DNA of 64,000 nucleotides from an uncultured Coriobacteriaceae bacterium (GTDB lineage: Bacteria; Actinomycetota; Coriobacteriia; Coriobacteriales; Atopobiaceae): positions 94,491 to 158,490 of the forward strand of contig CADBCS010000005.1 in assembly GCA_902793195.1 (NCBI GenBank), read 5' to 3'. Position numbers and translations under genes: made by a program. Position 1 is the stretch's first letter. Each line of letters begins with the position of its first letter. Below, in pieces: positions 1 to 8,097 of this stretch. Below the pieces are notes generated by a model. It worked only from the letters and a program-made list of their open reading frames with translations. It ran no database searches and was not told the DNA's origin.

Positions 1-116
1 CTTCCAACAAAAAGGAGGGGGCTGATCGCTGCGATGCCAAAGGTGACTCCTTCCGCTAGTCCCCATTTTTCCAGTGTGAAACGGTTTTTTCGGTATGCGA
101 CGACCAAGAGTAGGTT

Positions 117-130
117 ATCGTATATACGAT
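117..130. promoter_or_regulatory. Perfect 14-bp palindrome ahead of the folate cyclo-ligase gene
   Basis: The sequence ATCGTATATACGAT is its own reverse complement and sits directly before the ribosome binding site of the first gene. It overlaps a TATATA stretch that could act as a -10 box, so it could be an operator, but no -35 box stands out and no regulator can be named. The rest of bases 1-116 shows no gene I can support. An out-of-frame reading frame starting at 34 overlaps the real gene and looks spurious. Confidence 0.3.
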
Positions 131-146
131 TGCAAGGAGGTTGTAT

Positions 147-752
147 ATGGCAAGTTCACAGGGCACCGATGCGAGCAAGGCCTCTCTTAGACAGACCTAT
201 CTTTCACTATGCGAACACATGCCAAAGGACTTCTCGGGGCGCATCGACGGACAGGTGCGCACGATGCTTCGCATGCTCGATTCGTATCGCAACGCACCGC
301 TCGTTCTGTGCTACCTTCCCGTTCACGAGGAGATAGACACCAAGCCCATCATCGACGATGTCTTTGCAGCAGGCAAGCGTCTTGCCCTGCCCTTCCTCGA
401 CACCACAGCCGCCAAGCTCTCATTCTACGAGATAGAATCGCCCGAGCAGATCACGCGCGGTGCGCGCGGGCTGTCGAAGCCCCCGACCCCAGATGCGGTC
501 CCGCTCGACGAGTGGGACTTCCTGGATTCGGTCTGCTTCGTGCCCGGTCTCGTGTTCGACGGCGAGGGACATCGCGTGGGCTACGGCGCTGGCTACTACG
601 ACGAGTTCCTGGCCTACTATCCCGGCGAGAAGATCGGCCTCGTGCGCTCCGTGCAGGTAAGCAGCAATCCCCTCCCCCACGACGACCACGACATTCCCGT
701 GGACGTGCTCGTTACCGAGGGCAGCATCTGGCGTTGCCGCGCCCTCTTCTAG
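147..752 (+). CDS. 5-formyltetrahydrofolate cyclo-ligase
   Basis: This 201-residue protein matches the MTHFS family, which uses ATP to convert 5-formyl-THF to 5,10-methenyl-THF and returns the storage folate to one-carbon metabolism in the cytoplasm. The family signature is visible at about residues 130-155 (GLVFDGEGHRVGYGAGYYD), where the glycine/tyrosine-rich loop binds nucleotide, followed by the usual HDIPVDVLVTE segment near the C-terminus. Length is typical. The start is ATG at 147 because AAGGAGG at 134-140 is spaced 6 nt from it; a TTG at 141 is in frame but too close to that site. The gene stands alone and converges on ilvN. Confidence 0.93.
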   Translation: MASSQGTDASKASLRQTYLSLCEHMPKDFSGRIDGQVRTMLRMLDSYRNAPLVLCYLPVHEEIDTKPIIDDVFAAGKRLALPFLDTTAAKLSFYEIESPEQITRGARGLSKPPTPDAVPLDEWDFLDSVCFVPGLVFDGEGHRVGYGAGYYDEFLAYYPGEKIGLVRSVQVSSNPLPHDDHDIPVDVLVTEGSIWRCRALF

Positions 753-786
753 CGGACATACCGCAGCACAACCAAAACCATGCACG

Positions 787-811
787 GACCACGTGCGGAG
801 CGGTGGTCTTT
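787..811. terminator. Short hairpin between convergent genes
   Basis: GACCAC (787-792) pairs with GTGGTC (803-808) around a 10-nt loop and is followed by TTT on the plus strand. It lies between the cyclo-ligase stop codon and the ilvN stop codon and overlaps the last bases of ilvN. It is a modest candidate terminator. Confidence 0.35.
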
Positions 812-1319
812 ATGCCGTTATGTCGTCGCGCATGGTGCTCACGCCACGGGAGAGCGAGATGACGCCCGTACGGCAGCTCTCCAGAATCTCGTAGTCGCGC
901 ATCAGGTCGATGAAGTTGTCAATGAGCGCGGTGTCTCCCACCAACTGCAGGATGATGTCGTCGCGGCTGTACTCCATGATCTTCGCCTCGAACGCGGTGG
1001 CAGCATCCAGGATGTCGTTTCGCTTGTCCCGCTCCTGGTTGGCGAGCTTGATGAGCAAGAGCTCGCTCGTCACCGAGGCGTCGCCGTCGAGCTCACGCAC
1101 CATCACCACGTCCGGCAGCTTGTAGAGCTGCCTCATGAGCTGCTCCTTGGCGGCGTCGTCTCCGTCGAACACGGCCGTGATGCGCGAGTAGGCGGCCGTC
1201 TCGGTCTCGGACACGGTAAGCGATGCGATGTTGAAGCGACGACGCCTGAACATGCTCGTAACGCGGTTGAGCACGCCAAATCGATTGTGCACCAGAATAG
1301 CGAACGTGTAGCGACCCAT
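810..1319 (-). CDS. ilvN: Acetolactate synthase small (regulatory) subunit
   Basis: The 169-residue protein is the regulatory subunit of acetohydroxyacid synthase, the first common enzyme of valine, leucine and isoleucine synthesis. The N-terminal ACT domain (residues 1-75) begins with the family-typical run MGRYTFAILVHNRFGVLNRV and contains RRRFNIASLTVSETE. The second half is the usual C-terminal domain. In this family the ACT dimer binds valine and transmits feedback inhibition to IlvB. The start codon follows the ilvB stop codon with no intervening base, so the subunits should be translationally coupled. Length is normal (about 160-170). Confidence 0.95.
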   Translation of the reverse strand: MGRYTFAILVHNRFGVLNRVTSMFRRRRFNIASLTVSETETAAYSRITAVFDGDDAAKEQLMRQLYKLPDVVMVRELDGDASVTSELLLIKLANQERDKRNDILDAATAFEAKIMEYSRDDIILQLVGDTALIDNFIDLMRDYEILESCRTGVISLSRGVSTMRDDITA

Positions 1320-2993
1320 CTATGCCCTCACCTCAACAATAATGTCGTCGAGCCCACCGGCCGGCGCCAGCATGGGTAGCACCAGCTCGTCCTTGTCTAT
1401 AACGCAGTCTATGAGATAGGGGCCCTCGCATGCCGACGCCTCGTCGAGCGCCTGCCTGAGGTCGTCGATGCTCGTCGCGTGCATGCCCTTGGCACCAAAC
1501 GCCCGGGCGACGGCCACGTAGTCCGTGTGCCTATGGTCCAACAGCGTGGTGCCCACATAACGGTGGTCGTAGAAGAGCCGCTGCCATTGCCGCACCATGC
1601 CCAAGACGCCGTTGTTCATGAGCAGGATGGTGAGGGGAACTCGCTCGGACACGGCCGTAGCCAACTCCTGGACGCTCATCCCCAGCCCACCGTCACCCAC
1701 GACCAGCAGCGTCCGCCTTCGGGTGGCCAATGCCACGCCGATCGATGCGGGCAGGCCAAATCCCATTGCCCCCAAGCCGCCATTGGTGACGAACGAGCGC
1801 GGCCTGTCGAAGGTCAGGTGCTGTGCCGCCCACATTTGGTGCTGTCCCACGTCGGTGACGACCGCGGCATCCCTCTCGCGATGGGAGTCCACGACCTTGA
1901 GCACGTTGAAGGGCGTCATCCCCAACCTCGCGTCGACCTGGGACGCCTCGTCCGCGCGCATCTTGTGCAGCAGCTCGTGCCAGCCACGGTGGTCGGCCTG
2001 CTCCAGAAGGGGCATCAGTCTTTGGATTGCCAGACGGACGTCGCCCACGATTCCAAAGTCATCCGAGGTCGTCTTGTTGATCTCGGAGCCGTCCACGTCG
2101 ATGTGGACAATGTGGACGGCCGCACCAAACCGTTCGCGATCACCTGTGGAGCGATCGTTGAAGCGGCAGCCCAACGCAACGATGCAGTCGGCGTTCTTCA
2201 TCGCCATGGTGGCCGCATAGCGCCCATGCATGCCCTCCATGCCGAGGAACCGCGGATGGTCGGTGGGAATGGCCGAGATCCCCATGAGCGAGCATGCGAG
2301 CGGAGCGTCGATTCTCGCCGCGAGGTCGAGGATCTCGTGCTCTGCCCGTGCCGCCAAGATGCCACCGCCAAAATAGACGAGCGGACGGTGGCAGGCGTTT
2401 ATGCAGGCGGCGGCAGCCTCGATCTGCTCGACGTCCACGAGCCTCGGCTCGCTGGCGACGATGCGTCCCGCGGGCTCGAACGTCCCCATCGCCTGCTGGA
2501 CGTCCTTGGGTATGTCGACGAGCACCGGACCAGGACGACCGGAGACCGCAAGGCGAAACGCGTCGCGCATGACGTCGGCAAGCTCGTTGACGTCCTCGAC
2601 GAAGTAGTTGTGCTTGGTGATGGGAAGCGTCACGCCCGTGATGTCTATCTCCTGGAAGCTGTCGGTTCCGATCTGCGACGTCGCCACGTTGCCTGTGATC
2701 ACGACCAGCGGAGTCGAGTCCATGTAGGACGCCGCGATGCCGGTGACCAAGTTGGTAGACCCCGGGCCAGACGTCGCCAGGCACACGCCCACCTTGCCGG
2801 TGGCGCGGGCATAGCCGTCGGCCGCGTGGGCCGCTCCCTGCTCGTGGGCAACCAGCACGTGTCGCAGCTCGGCCTGGTGGTCCAAGAGGGAGTCGTATAT
2901 GTCTATGACGGTGGCACCGGGAAACCCAAACACGAGGTCCACGCCCTGCTCCACCAGCGTGCGCACCACAATATTGGAACCTTTGAGCAACAT
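1320..2993 (-). CDS. ilvB: Acetolactate synthase large (catalytic) subunit
   Basis: This ThDP- and FAD-dependent enzyme condenses pyruvate with pyruvate or 2-ketobutyrate in branched-chain amino acid synthesis. Recognisable features are the N-terminal VFGFPGATVIDIYD segment, the catalytic glutamate in AHEQGAAHAADGYAR near residue 50, and the ThDP/Mg site GDGGLGMSVQEL near residue 430 followed by NNGVLGMVRQWQ. I chose ATG at 2993 (557 residues) because GGAAGG lies 8 nt upstream; the in-frame GTG at 3002 overlaps that site. It forms a two-gene unit with ilvN. No T-box or leader peptide was recognised in the 260-nt upstream gap. Confidence 0.95.
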   Translation of the reverse strand: MLLKGSNIVVRTLVEQGVDLVFGFPGATVIDIYDSLLDHQAELRHVLVAHEQGAAHAADGYARATGKVGVCLATSGPGSTNLVTGIAASYMDSTPLVVITGNVATSQIGTDSFQEIDITGVTLPITKHNYFVEDVNELADVMRDAFRLAVSGRPGPVLVDIPKDVQQAMGTFEPAGRIVASEPRLVDVEQIEAAAACINACHRPLVYFGGGILAARAEHEILDLAARIDAPLACSLMGISAIPTDHPRFLGMEGMHGRYAATMAMKNADCIVALGCRFNDRSTGDRERFGAAVHIVHIDVDGSEINKTTSDDFGIVGDVRLAIQRLMPLLEQADHRGWHELLHKMRADEASQVDARLGMTPFNVLKVVDSHRERDAAVVTDVGQHQMWAAQHLTFDRPRSFVTNGGLGAMGFGLPASIGVALATRRRTLLVVGDGGLGMSVQELATAVSERVPLTILLMNNGVLGMVRQWQRLFYDHRYVGTTLLDHRHTDYVAVARAFGAKGMHATSIDDLRQALDEASACEGPYLIDCVIDKDELVLPMLAPAGGLDDIIVEVRA

Positions 2994-3157
2994 GCCAAGC
3001 ACCTTCCATACGTTGCGTAAGGGCGATTATACGACAAGCACGTGGGCAATTCCCGTTAGCGAGAGGAGCCATAGCCCTTTTCCCACCCGCCCCATTGGTT
3101 ACCGATTGTGTGGGTATGCGCACTTACGTTTTACATTCGTGGGCAAAAGCGCGAGAA

Positions 3158-3166
3158 TGGTACACT
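3158..3166 (+). promoter_or_regulatory. Extended -10 promoter candidate for the XRE-cupin gene
   Basis: TGGTACACT matches an extended -10 element (TGnTAnnnT). No good -35 box lies 17 nt upstream, as is common for extended -10 promoters. It would give a leader of about 95 nt before the regulator gene. The remainder of the 3003-3265 gap, which also serves ilvB on the other strand, shows nothing else I can name. Confidence 0.35.
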
Positions 3167-3265
3167 GCTTTGCACGCTATGGGGCTGGCAGGAACTGCCA
3201 TCGTCCGCAGCATGCGACATGCCTTTTTGTCGACGATCGTGCACGTGCATGGAGGGATCGCAAAT

Positions 3266-3826
3266 ATGTCAACAGACGAGCAAGCACTGAGGGAGATAGG
3301 CGAGCGCATCTGTGGCCTTCGCGAGGCATGCGACGTCTCGCGTGAGGACATGGCCGCCGACCTCGAGGTAAGTCTCGAGACCTACGTTGGGTGGGAGGAG
3401 TCGGGAGCCGACGTGCCCATCTCGGCCATCTACCACATGGCCCAGCGCTTTGGGGTCGAGATGACCGAGATTCTCACCGGCACCGCCGCCAAACTCGACA
3501 CGTTCCAGGTGGTGCGCGCAGGCGAGGGACGCGAGGTGGAGCGCTATCCCGGGTATCACTTCGAGGATCTGGCATTTCGCTATCGCAACAAGATAATGCA
3601 GCCGCTCGAGGTCACCATCGGACCGTCCGACGAGCCCGCCAAACTCGTCTCTCACTCCGGGCAGGAGTTCAACCTCGTGCTCGAGGGCACCCTTATCGTC
3701 GTGTGGGGAGACCGCAAGTTCGTGCTCAACCCCGGTGACAGCATCTACTTCAACCCGACCGTCCCCCATGGCCAGCGCTGCGGCGGCGAGGTACCCGCAC
3801 GGTTTGTGACCGTGATCGCCGAGTGA
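3266..3826 (+). CDS. XRE-family transcriptional regulator with C-terminal cupin domain
   Basis: The 186-residue protein has an N-terminal helix-turn-helix of the XRE/HTH_3 type (about residues 7-65, including SREDMAADLEVSLETYVGWE). A C-terminal cupin_2 fold follows (about 105-180, with the HSGQEFNLVLEGTL strand pair and PGDSIYFNPTVPHG). Such proteins bind DNA and sense a small molecule in the cupin barrel. The start is ATG 3266 with GGAGGG at 3251-3256; the longer frame upstream to 3095 lacks a comparable site. It sits 51 nt ahead of an acyl-CoA synthetase in the same direction. This pairing is common in anaerobes and suggests the regulator controls the synthetase in response to an acid or acyl-CoA. 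Confidence 0.85.
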   Translation: MSTDEQALREIGERICGLREACDVSREDMAADLEVSLETYVGWEESGADVPISAIYHMAQRFGVEMTEILTGTAAKLDTFQVVRAGEGREVERYPGYHFEDLAFRYRNKIMQPLEVTIGPSDEPAKLVSHSGQEFNLVLEGTLIVVWGDRKFVLNPGDSIYFNPTVPHGQRCGGEVPARFVTVIAE

Positions 3827-3877
3827 TCGAACGGCGACAACGTAGCGAGCCGCCAAGCAACAGAGGGAAGCAAGACC

Positions 3878-5611
3878 ATGAATCACATTTTGAGCAAGTA
3901 TTGTCCGCGTATCGACTTTGACAGCTACGAGGACTTCTACGACAACTTTGTCATCAACGTGCCCAAGGACTTCAACTTTGGCTACGACGTCGTTGACGAG
4001 TGGGCGCGCGTGGAGCCCGAGAAAAAGGCACTCATGTGGTGCGATGACAACGGCGAGGAGCGGGAGTTCACCTTCACCGACATCAGCCGCCTGTCCAATC
4101 GTGCGGCAAACGCCTTCGCGAAGCTCGGCATTGGAAAGGGCGACGTGGTGATGTGCATCCTGCGTCGTAGATGGGAGTACTGGGTGGTGGCGACCGCGCT
4201 GTGCAAGATTGGTGCCACCATCATCCCCGCCACGCTGCAGCTCACCACGCACGACATCAAGTACCGTGCCAACACCGCGAACGTGCGCATGCTGGTGTGC
4301 GTGGACGACGACTACGTGTGCACCCAGGCAGAAGGTGCCGTCGAGGACTCCCCTACCATCCAGAACAAGGTGTGCGTTGCCGGCTCCCGCGAGGGATGGC
4401 TGTCGTTTGACGAGCTTATTGCAGGCGAGTCCGAGGAGTGGACACGCCCAACGGGCAATGACGCCACCAGCTCCAAGGACATCATGCTCATCTACTTTAC
4501 CAGCGGGACCACCGGCAACCCAAAGGCCGTCATGCACAACTTCGCGCATCCGCTCGGGCACATCCTCACGGCCAAGTACTGGCAGCAGGTCCGCGAGAAC
4601 GGCCTCCACATGAGCGTGACCGACAGCGGCTGGGCAAAGTTCGGCTGGGGAAAGATCTATGGCCAGTGGATCTGCGGCGCCGAGATCTTCTGCTACGACA
4701 TGAAGAAGTTCGTTCCCACCAAGCTCCTGCAGCACATGCAGGACTACGACCTCAAGACGTTCTGCGCGCCTCCCACCATGTACCGCTTTATGCTGCAGGA
4801 GGACGTGGCCAGCTACGACCTCTCGAGCATCCAGAACTTCGCAACCGCAGGTGAGCCGCTCAACGCCGAGGTCACCATCCAGTGGGAGCGCTACACGGGC
4901 AAGAAGATTCGCGAGGGCTTTGGCCAGACCGAAGGCCCCGTGCTGCTCGCCACCTATCCCTGGATCGAGCCGCGGCCGGGCTCCATGGGCAAGCCTTCTC
5001 CCCTGCTCAATATTAAGCTTCTTGATGACGACGGAAACGAGGTCGAGGATGGCGACGAGGGCGCCATCTGTGTGACGGGGCTCAAGGAGGCCTATCCCCC
5101 AGGCCTGTTCGTGGGCTATGTCAACAACGCCGAGGCCACGGCCGACGCCGTTGGCGGCGAGTACTACAACCTGCACGACATGGCTTGGCGCGACATCGAC
5201 GGCTACGTGTTCTTTGTGGGACGCAACGACGACGTGATCAAGTGCTCCGGCTACCGCATTGGCCCCTTCGAGGTGGAGAGCGCCCTGGTCAAGCATCAGG
5301 CCGTGGTGGAGTGCGCCGTTACGGCTGCCCCCGACCCCATTCGTGGCATGGTGGTAAAGGCGACCATCGTGCTCGCGCGCGGATTCGAGCCCTCCCCCGA
5401 GCTCACCAAGGAGCTCCAGACCTGGGTCAAGAAGGAGACGGCGCCCTACAAGTACCCTCGCATCGTGGAATATGTGGACGAGCTGCCCAAAACCGTTGGC
5501 GGCAAGATCAAGCGCAAGCTCATCCGCACGCGTGACGGCGTGACAGACGAGAAGACGCACTCCCACGGCGTGGACAAGTCCCATGCCGACGAGTCCTGGC
5601 ACAACCGATAG
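3878..5611 (+). CDS. AMP-forming acyl-CoA synthetase (acetyl-/medium-chain type)
   Basis: This 577-residue ANL-superfamily adenylate-forming enzyme activates a carboxylic acid through an acyl-AMP to its CoA thioester. The ATP-binding P-loop is at about residues 205-219 (YFTSGTTGNPKAVMH), the adenine motif GFGQTEGP near 346, the hinge region GRNDDVIKCSGYRIGPFEVE near 450, and the adenylation lysine in PKTVGGKIKR near 540. Sequence style is that of the acetyl-CoA synthetase-like branch paired with XRE-cupin regulators. The exact acid cannot be read from sequence. The start ATG follows a GAGGGA site. Confidence 0.88.
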   Translation: MNHILSKYCPRIDFDSYEDFYDNFVINVPKDFNFGYDVVDEWARVEPEKKALMWCDDNGEEREFTFTDISRLSNRAANAFAKLGIGKGDVVMCILRRRWEYWVVATALCKIGATIIPATLQLTTHDIKYRANTANVRMLVCVDDDYVCTQAEGAVEDSPTIQNKVCVAGSREGWLSFDELIAGESEEWTRPTGNDATSSKDIMLIYFTSGTTGNPKAVMHNFAHPLGHILTAKYWQQVRENGLHMSVTDSGWAKFGWGKIYGQWICGAEIFCYDMKKFVPTKLLQHMQDYDLKTFCAPPTMYRFMLQEDVASYDLSSIQNFATAGEPLNAEVTIQWERYTGKKIREGFGQTEGPVLLATYPWIEPRPGSMGKPSPLLNIKLLDDDGNEVEDGDEGAICVTGLKEAYPPGLFVGYVNNAEATADAVGGEYYNLHDMAWRDIDGYVFFVGRNDDVIKCSGYRIGPFEVESALVKHQAVVECAVTAAPDPIRGMVVKATIVLARGFEPSPELTKELQTWVKKETAPYKYPRIVEYVDELPKTVGGKIKRKLIRTRDGVTDEKTHSHGVDKSHADESWHNR

Positions 5612-5614
5612 CAC

Positions 5615-5653
5615 GAAGGCGAGAAAAGGGGTTTGGCCTCTTTTCTCGCCTTC
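5615..5653. terminator. 14-bp perfect inverted repeat, GAGAAAAGGGG family
   Basis: GAAGGCGAGAAAAG (5615-5628) pairs perfectly with CTTTTCTCGCCTTC (5640-5653). It starts 3 nt after the synthetase stop codon. The core GAGAAAAGGGGTTTGGCC recurs in the large palindrome at 44701-44778, so this is a repeated hairpin type placed at convergent gene ends. Confidence 0.65.
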
Positions 5654-5693
5654 CGTGGGGACCCTGGCGCGTACGATTTCGTGACAAATACGC

Positions 5694-5747
5694 TCCCTAC
5701 CGCGTACGATATTGACCTCGAATCGTACGCGGTAGGGACTGTTTTTT
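5694..5747 (+). terminator. Rho-independent terminator, 17-bp stem and T6 tail
   Basis: TCCCTACCGCGTACGAT (5694-5710) pairs perfectly with ATCGTACGCGGTAGGGA (5722-5738) and is followed by CTG and six T residues (5742-5747). It is the clearest classical terminator in the 5612-5982 gap and ends the acyl-CoA synthetase transcript. Confidence 0.8.
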
Positions 5748-5773
5748 ACCAGAAATGGTGCGCGGTGCCAATC

Positions 5774-5860
5774 AGGTGGCCTGCCGGGGTCCCGCGTTGT
5801 TCGCAAAAAGGTGGCCTGCCGAGGTACCGCGTTGGGCGCAAAAAGGTGGCCTGCCGAGGT
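5774..5860 (+). repeat. Three tandem copies of a 35-bp repeat
   Basis: Copies begin at 5774, 5809 and 5844, exactly 35 bp apart. Each opens with AGGTGGCCTGCCG; the first two continue through a CCGCGTTG segment to CGCAAAA. The third copy runs into the branched hairpin at 5844-5921 and supplies its 5' outer arm, so the array looks like repeated duplication of one arm of that structure. Confidence 0.8.
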
Positions 5861-5921
5861 CCCGCGCGCAGTTCCGCGCGAAGCGCGGCTGTGTGAGCAC
5901 GGGATCATCGGCAGGCCACCT
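5844..5921. ncRNA. Branched hairpin element, copy C of a three-copy structured motif
   Basis: The outer stem is AGGTGGCCTGCCGA (5844-5857) with TCGGCAGGCCACCT (5908-5921). A second short stem CCCG/CGGG follows. The inner hairpin is CAG-TT-CCGCGC-GAA-GCGCGG-CTG (5869-5891), with TGTGAGCA left unpaired on the 3' side. Copies at 17493-17570 and 48169-48245 keep this architecture with different stem sequences. It lies between the convergent synthetase and htpG genes. It may be an RNA element or an elaborate bidirectional terminator; the sequence cannot tell which. Confidence 0.5.
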
Positions 5922-5933
5922 GTATCGAAAGAG

Positions 5934-5960
5934 TGCGAAGCGCGGCTGCTTGAGCACGGG
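5934..5960. repeat. Partial 3' half copy of the branched hairpin
   Basis: GCGAAGCGCGGCTG followed by CTTGAGCACGGGG repeats the 3' half of the element just upstream, from the loop onward. No matching 5' arm is present, so it is a truncated copy lying immediately before the htpG stop codon. Confidence 0.5.
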
Positions 5961-5982
5961 GAGACGCCTGGCCGCGACCCCC

Positions 5983-7965
5983 CTACATCAGAGCACAGAC
6001 GTTCTGCGCAAAGGCCACGGGATCGTCCACCGAGAGGCCCTCCACCAGCAGTGCCTGGTCGTAGAGCAGGCTGGCATACAGGGCGAGCTTCTCGTCGTCG
6101 CCCGCCTCCTGCGCGGCCACGAGCTTCTCGAACACGGGGTGGCCGGCATTGAGCTCGAGCACGCGGCGGCTGTGAGGCGCCTGCATGCCCTCGGGACCCT
6201 GTGCGAGCACGCGCTCCATCTCGAGCGAAACCGGTCCCTCGGTGGTGATGCGCGCCGGGGCATCGGTGGGATTGGCGGCAGCCACGACCTTCTCGACCTT
6301 GTCGCCCAGCTGGCTGGCCAACGCCGAGAACAGGTCCTCGTGCTCGGAGGTCGCCTTCTGGGCCGCCTCCTTCTCCTCTTCGGTGGCGAGGTCGAGGTCG
6401 CCCGACGTCACGTTCCTGAGGTCGTAGTCACGCTCGTCTGTGCCCTTGTTCTCGGAGTCGCCGGCAACGGCCTTCGCGTGATAGGTGCGCATGGCCTGGA
6501 ACGTGAACTCGTCCACGTCCTGAGTGCATAGCAGCACGTCGAATCCCTTGTCCAGCACGGTGCGCACGATGGGCATCTTGGCAAGGCGGTCCCTAGAGTC
6601 GCCCGCCACAAAGTAGATGACGTCTTGTCCCTCGGGCATCGCGGCGACGTACTCTGCAAAGGTGACCATCTTCTCGTCGCGCGCCGACCAGAACAGCAAC
6701 AGGTCTGCCAGCGGGTCGGCCTTGGCGCCGTAGCTGTTGTAGATGCCAAACTTGATGCCGCGACCAAAGTTGTCGAAGAACTTCTCGTACGCCTCGCGGT
6801 CGTTGTCGCGCATGTCCTGCAGGTTCCGCGTAATCTGGCGCTCCACCGAGCGGGCCATGGCGCGCAGCTGACGGTTCTGCTGTAGCGTCTCGCGGGAGAT
6901 GTTGAGGCTCACGTCGGGAGAGTCCACGACGCCGCGCACGAAGTTGTAGTAGTCGGGCACCAAGTCCGCGCACTTCTCCATGATGAGGACGTTGGAGGAG
7001 TACAGCGCGAGGCCCTTTTGGTAGTCCTTGCTGTACAGGTCGAACGGTGCACGACCCGGCACGAAGAGCAGCGCGTGATAGTCGAGCGTGCCCTCCACGT
7101 GGAAGGGGATGGTGCGCGCGGGCGGATCCCAGTCGTGGAAGGTCGACTTGTAGAACTCGTCGTAGTCGCTCTGCTCGACGTCCTGCTTGCGCTTGCGCCA
7201 TATGGGCGTCATGGAGTTGAGCGTCTCGAGCTCCTCGTAGTCCTCGTACTGGGGCTGGTAGTCGTCACCCGCATCCTCGGGCTTTGGCAGCTCGCGGCTC
7301 TTGGTGACCATCATTCGGATGGGATGGCGCACGTAGTTGGAGTAGCGCGTCACCAGGTCGCGCAGGCCCCACTCGCTGAGATAGTGGTCGAATCCCTTGT
7401 CCGCCTCCTCGCCGTCCGCGGGAGTCTCGGGTTCGTCGCGCAGCGTAAGGACGATGTCGGTGCCATGCGTGGGGCGGTTCTGGTCGGCACGCTCGATGGT
7501 GTAGCCCTCGGCGCCGTCGGACTCCCATACGTAGGTCTCGTCGGAGCCAAAGGCGCGGCTGGTCACGCGCACCTTCTTTGCCACCATGAACGACGAGTAG
7601 AAGCCTACTCCAAACTGACCGATAATGTCCACCTCGCCACCCTGGGCATCGGCGTTCTCCTCCTTGAACTGCTCGCTGCCGGAGTGCGCGATGGTGCCCA
7701 GATTCTCCTCGAGCTCGGCCTCGGTCATGCCGATGCCATTGTCCGAGATGGTGATGGTACGTGCGTCCTTGTCGAAGGCAATGCGGATCTGCAGGTCCTC
7801 GTCGCCGAGCTTGGCGGACGAGTCGGTAAGGCTCTGGAAGGAGAGCTTGTCGATGGCATCCGACGCGTTCGACACCAACTCGCGCAGGAAGATGTCGCGA
7901 TTGGTGTAAATCGAGTTGGCCATGAGGTCGAGGAGCTTCTTGCTCTCCGTCCTAAATTCCTTCAT
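5983..7965 (-). CDS. htpG: Molecular chaperone HtpG (Hsp90 family)
   Basis: This 660-residue cytoplasmic ATP-dependent chaperone assists folding and stabilisation of client proteins. The N-terminal GHKL ATPase domain shows the ATP-binding residues in ELVSNASDAIDK (about 29-40), DNGIGMT (about 78-84) and GQFGVGFYSSF (about 120). The middle domain contains the SREXLQ-type segment NISRETLQQNRQLRAM, and a C-terminal dimerisation domain ends the protein. Length is slightly above the 620-640 usual for bacteria, mostly through an acidic middle stretch. AAAGGAAG precedes the ATG. No CIRCE or other heat-shock operator was seen upstream. Confidence 0.96.
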   Translation of the reverse strand: MKEFRTESKKLLDLMANSIYTNRDIFLRELVSNASDAIDKLSFQSLTDSSAKLGDEDLQIRIAFDKDARTITISDNGIGMTEAELEENLGTIAHSGSEQFKEENADAQGGEVDIIGQFGVGFYSSFMVAKKVRVTSRAFGSDETYVWESDGAEGYTIERADQNRPTHGTDIVLTLRDEPETPADGEEADKGFDHYLSEWGLRDLVTRYSNYVRHPIRMMVTKSRELPKPEDAGDDYQPQYEDYEELETLNSMTPIWRKRKQDVEQSDYDEFYKSTFHDWDPPARTIPFHVEGTLDYHALLFVPGRAPFDLYSKDYQKGLALYSSNVLIMEKCADLVPDYYNFVRGVVDSPDVSLNISRETLQQNRQLRAMARSVERQITRNLQDMRDNDREAYEKFFDNFGRGIKFGIYNSYGAKADPLADLLLFWSARDEKMVTFAEYVAAMPEGQDVIYFVAGDSRDRLAKMPIVRTVLDKGFDVLLCTQDVDEFTFQAMRTYHAKAVAGDSENKGTDERDYDLRNVTSGDLDLATEEEKEAAQKATSEHEDLFSALASQLGDKVEKVVAAANPTDAPARITTEGPVSLEMERVLAQGPEGMQAPHSRRVLELNAGHPVFEKLVAAQEAGDDEKLALYASLLYDQALLVEGLSVDDPVAFAQNVCALM

Positions 7966-8009
7966 GAGGTGCTTCCTTTCTTACGTACTACGTGCACACG
8001 AACATACAT

Positions 8010-8066
8010 ATACCCCGCTTTGGTCGATTCGAAACACGGCGCTTTGAATCGACCAAAGCGGGGTAT
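8010..8066. terminator. 21-bp perfect inverted repeat between co-directional genes
   Basis: Bases 8010-8030 (ATACCCCGCTTTGGTCGATT plus C) pair perfectly with 8046-8066 around a 15-nt loop. It follows the stop codon of the STAS-kinase gene on the minus strand and precedes htpG. There is no U-run after either arm, so if it terminates transcription it does so as a long stem without a tail. Confidence 0.55.
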
Positions 8067-8097
8067 GGCATCATGCGGGAATGGCGAGCGTGCCAGC

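Noticed and set aside
34-336. A separate gene starting at base 34
   Set aside because: It overlaps the cyclo-ligase in another frame, its sequence is Arg/Ser/Cys-rich noise, and it matches no family.
3269-5908. A very long minus-strand reading frame opposite the regulator and synthetase genes
   Set aside because: It is the shadow of GC-rich coding sequence on the plus strand; the plus-strand products have full domain motifs and the minus frame has none.
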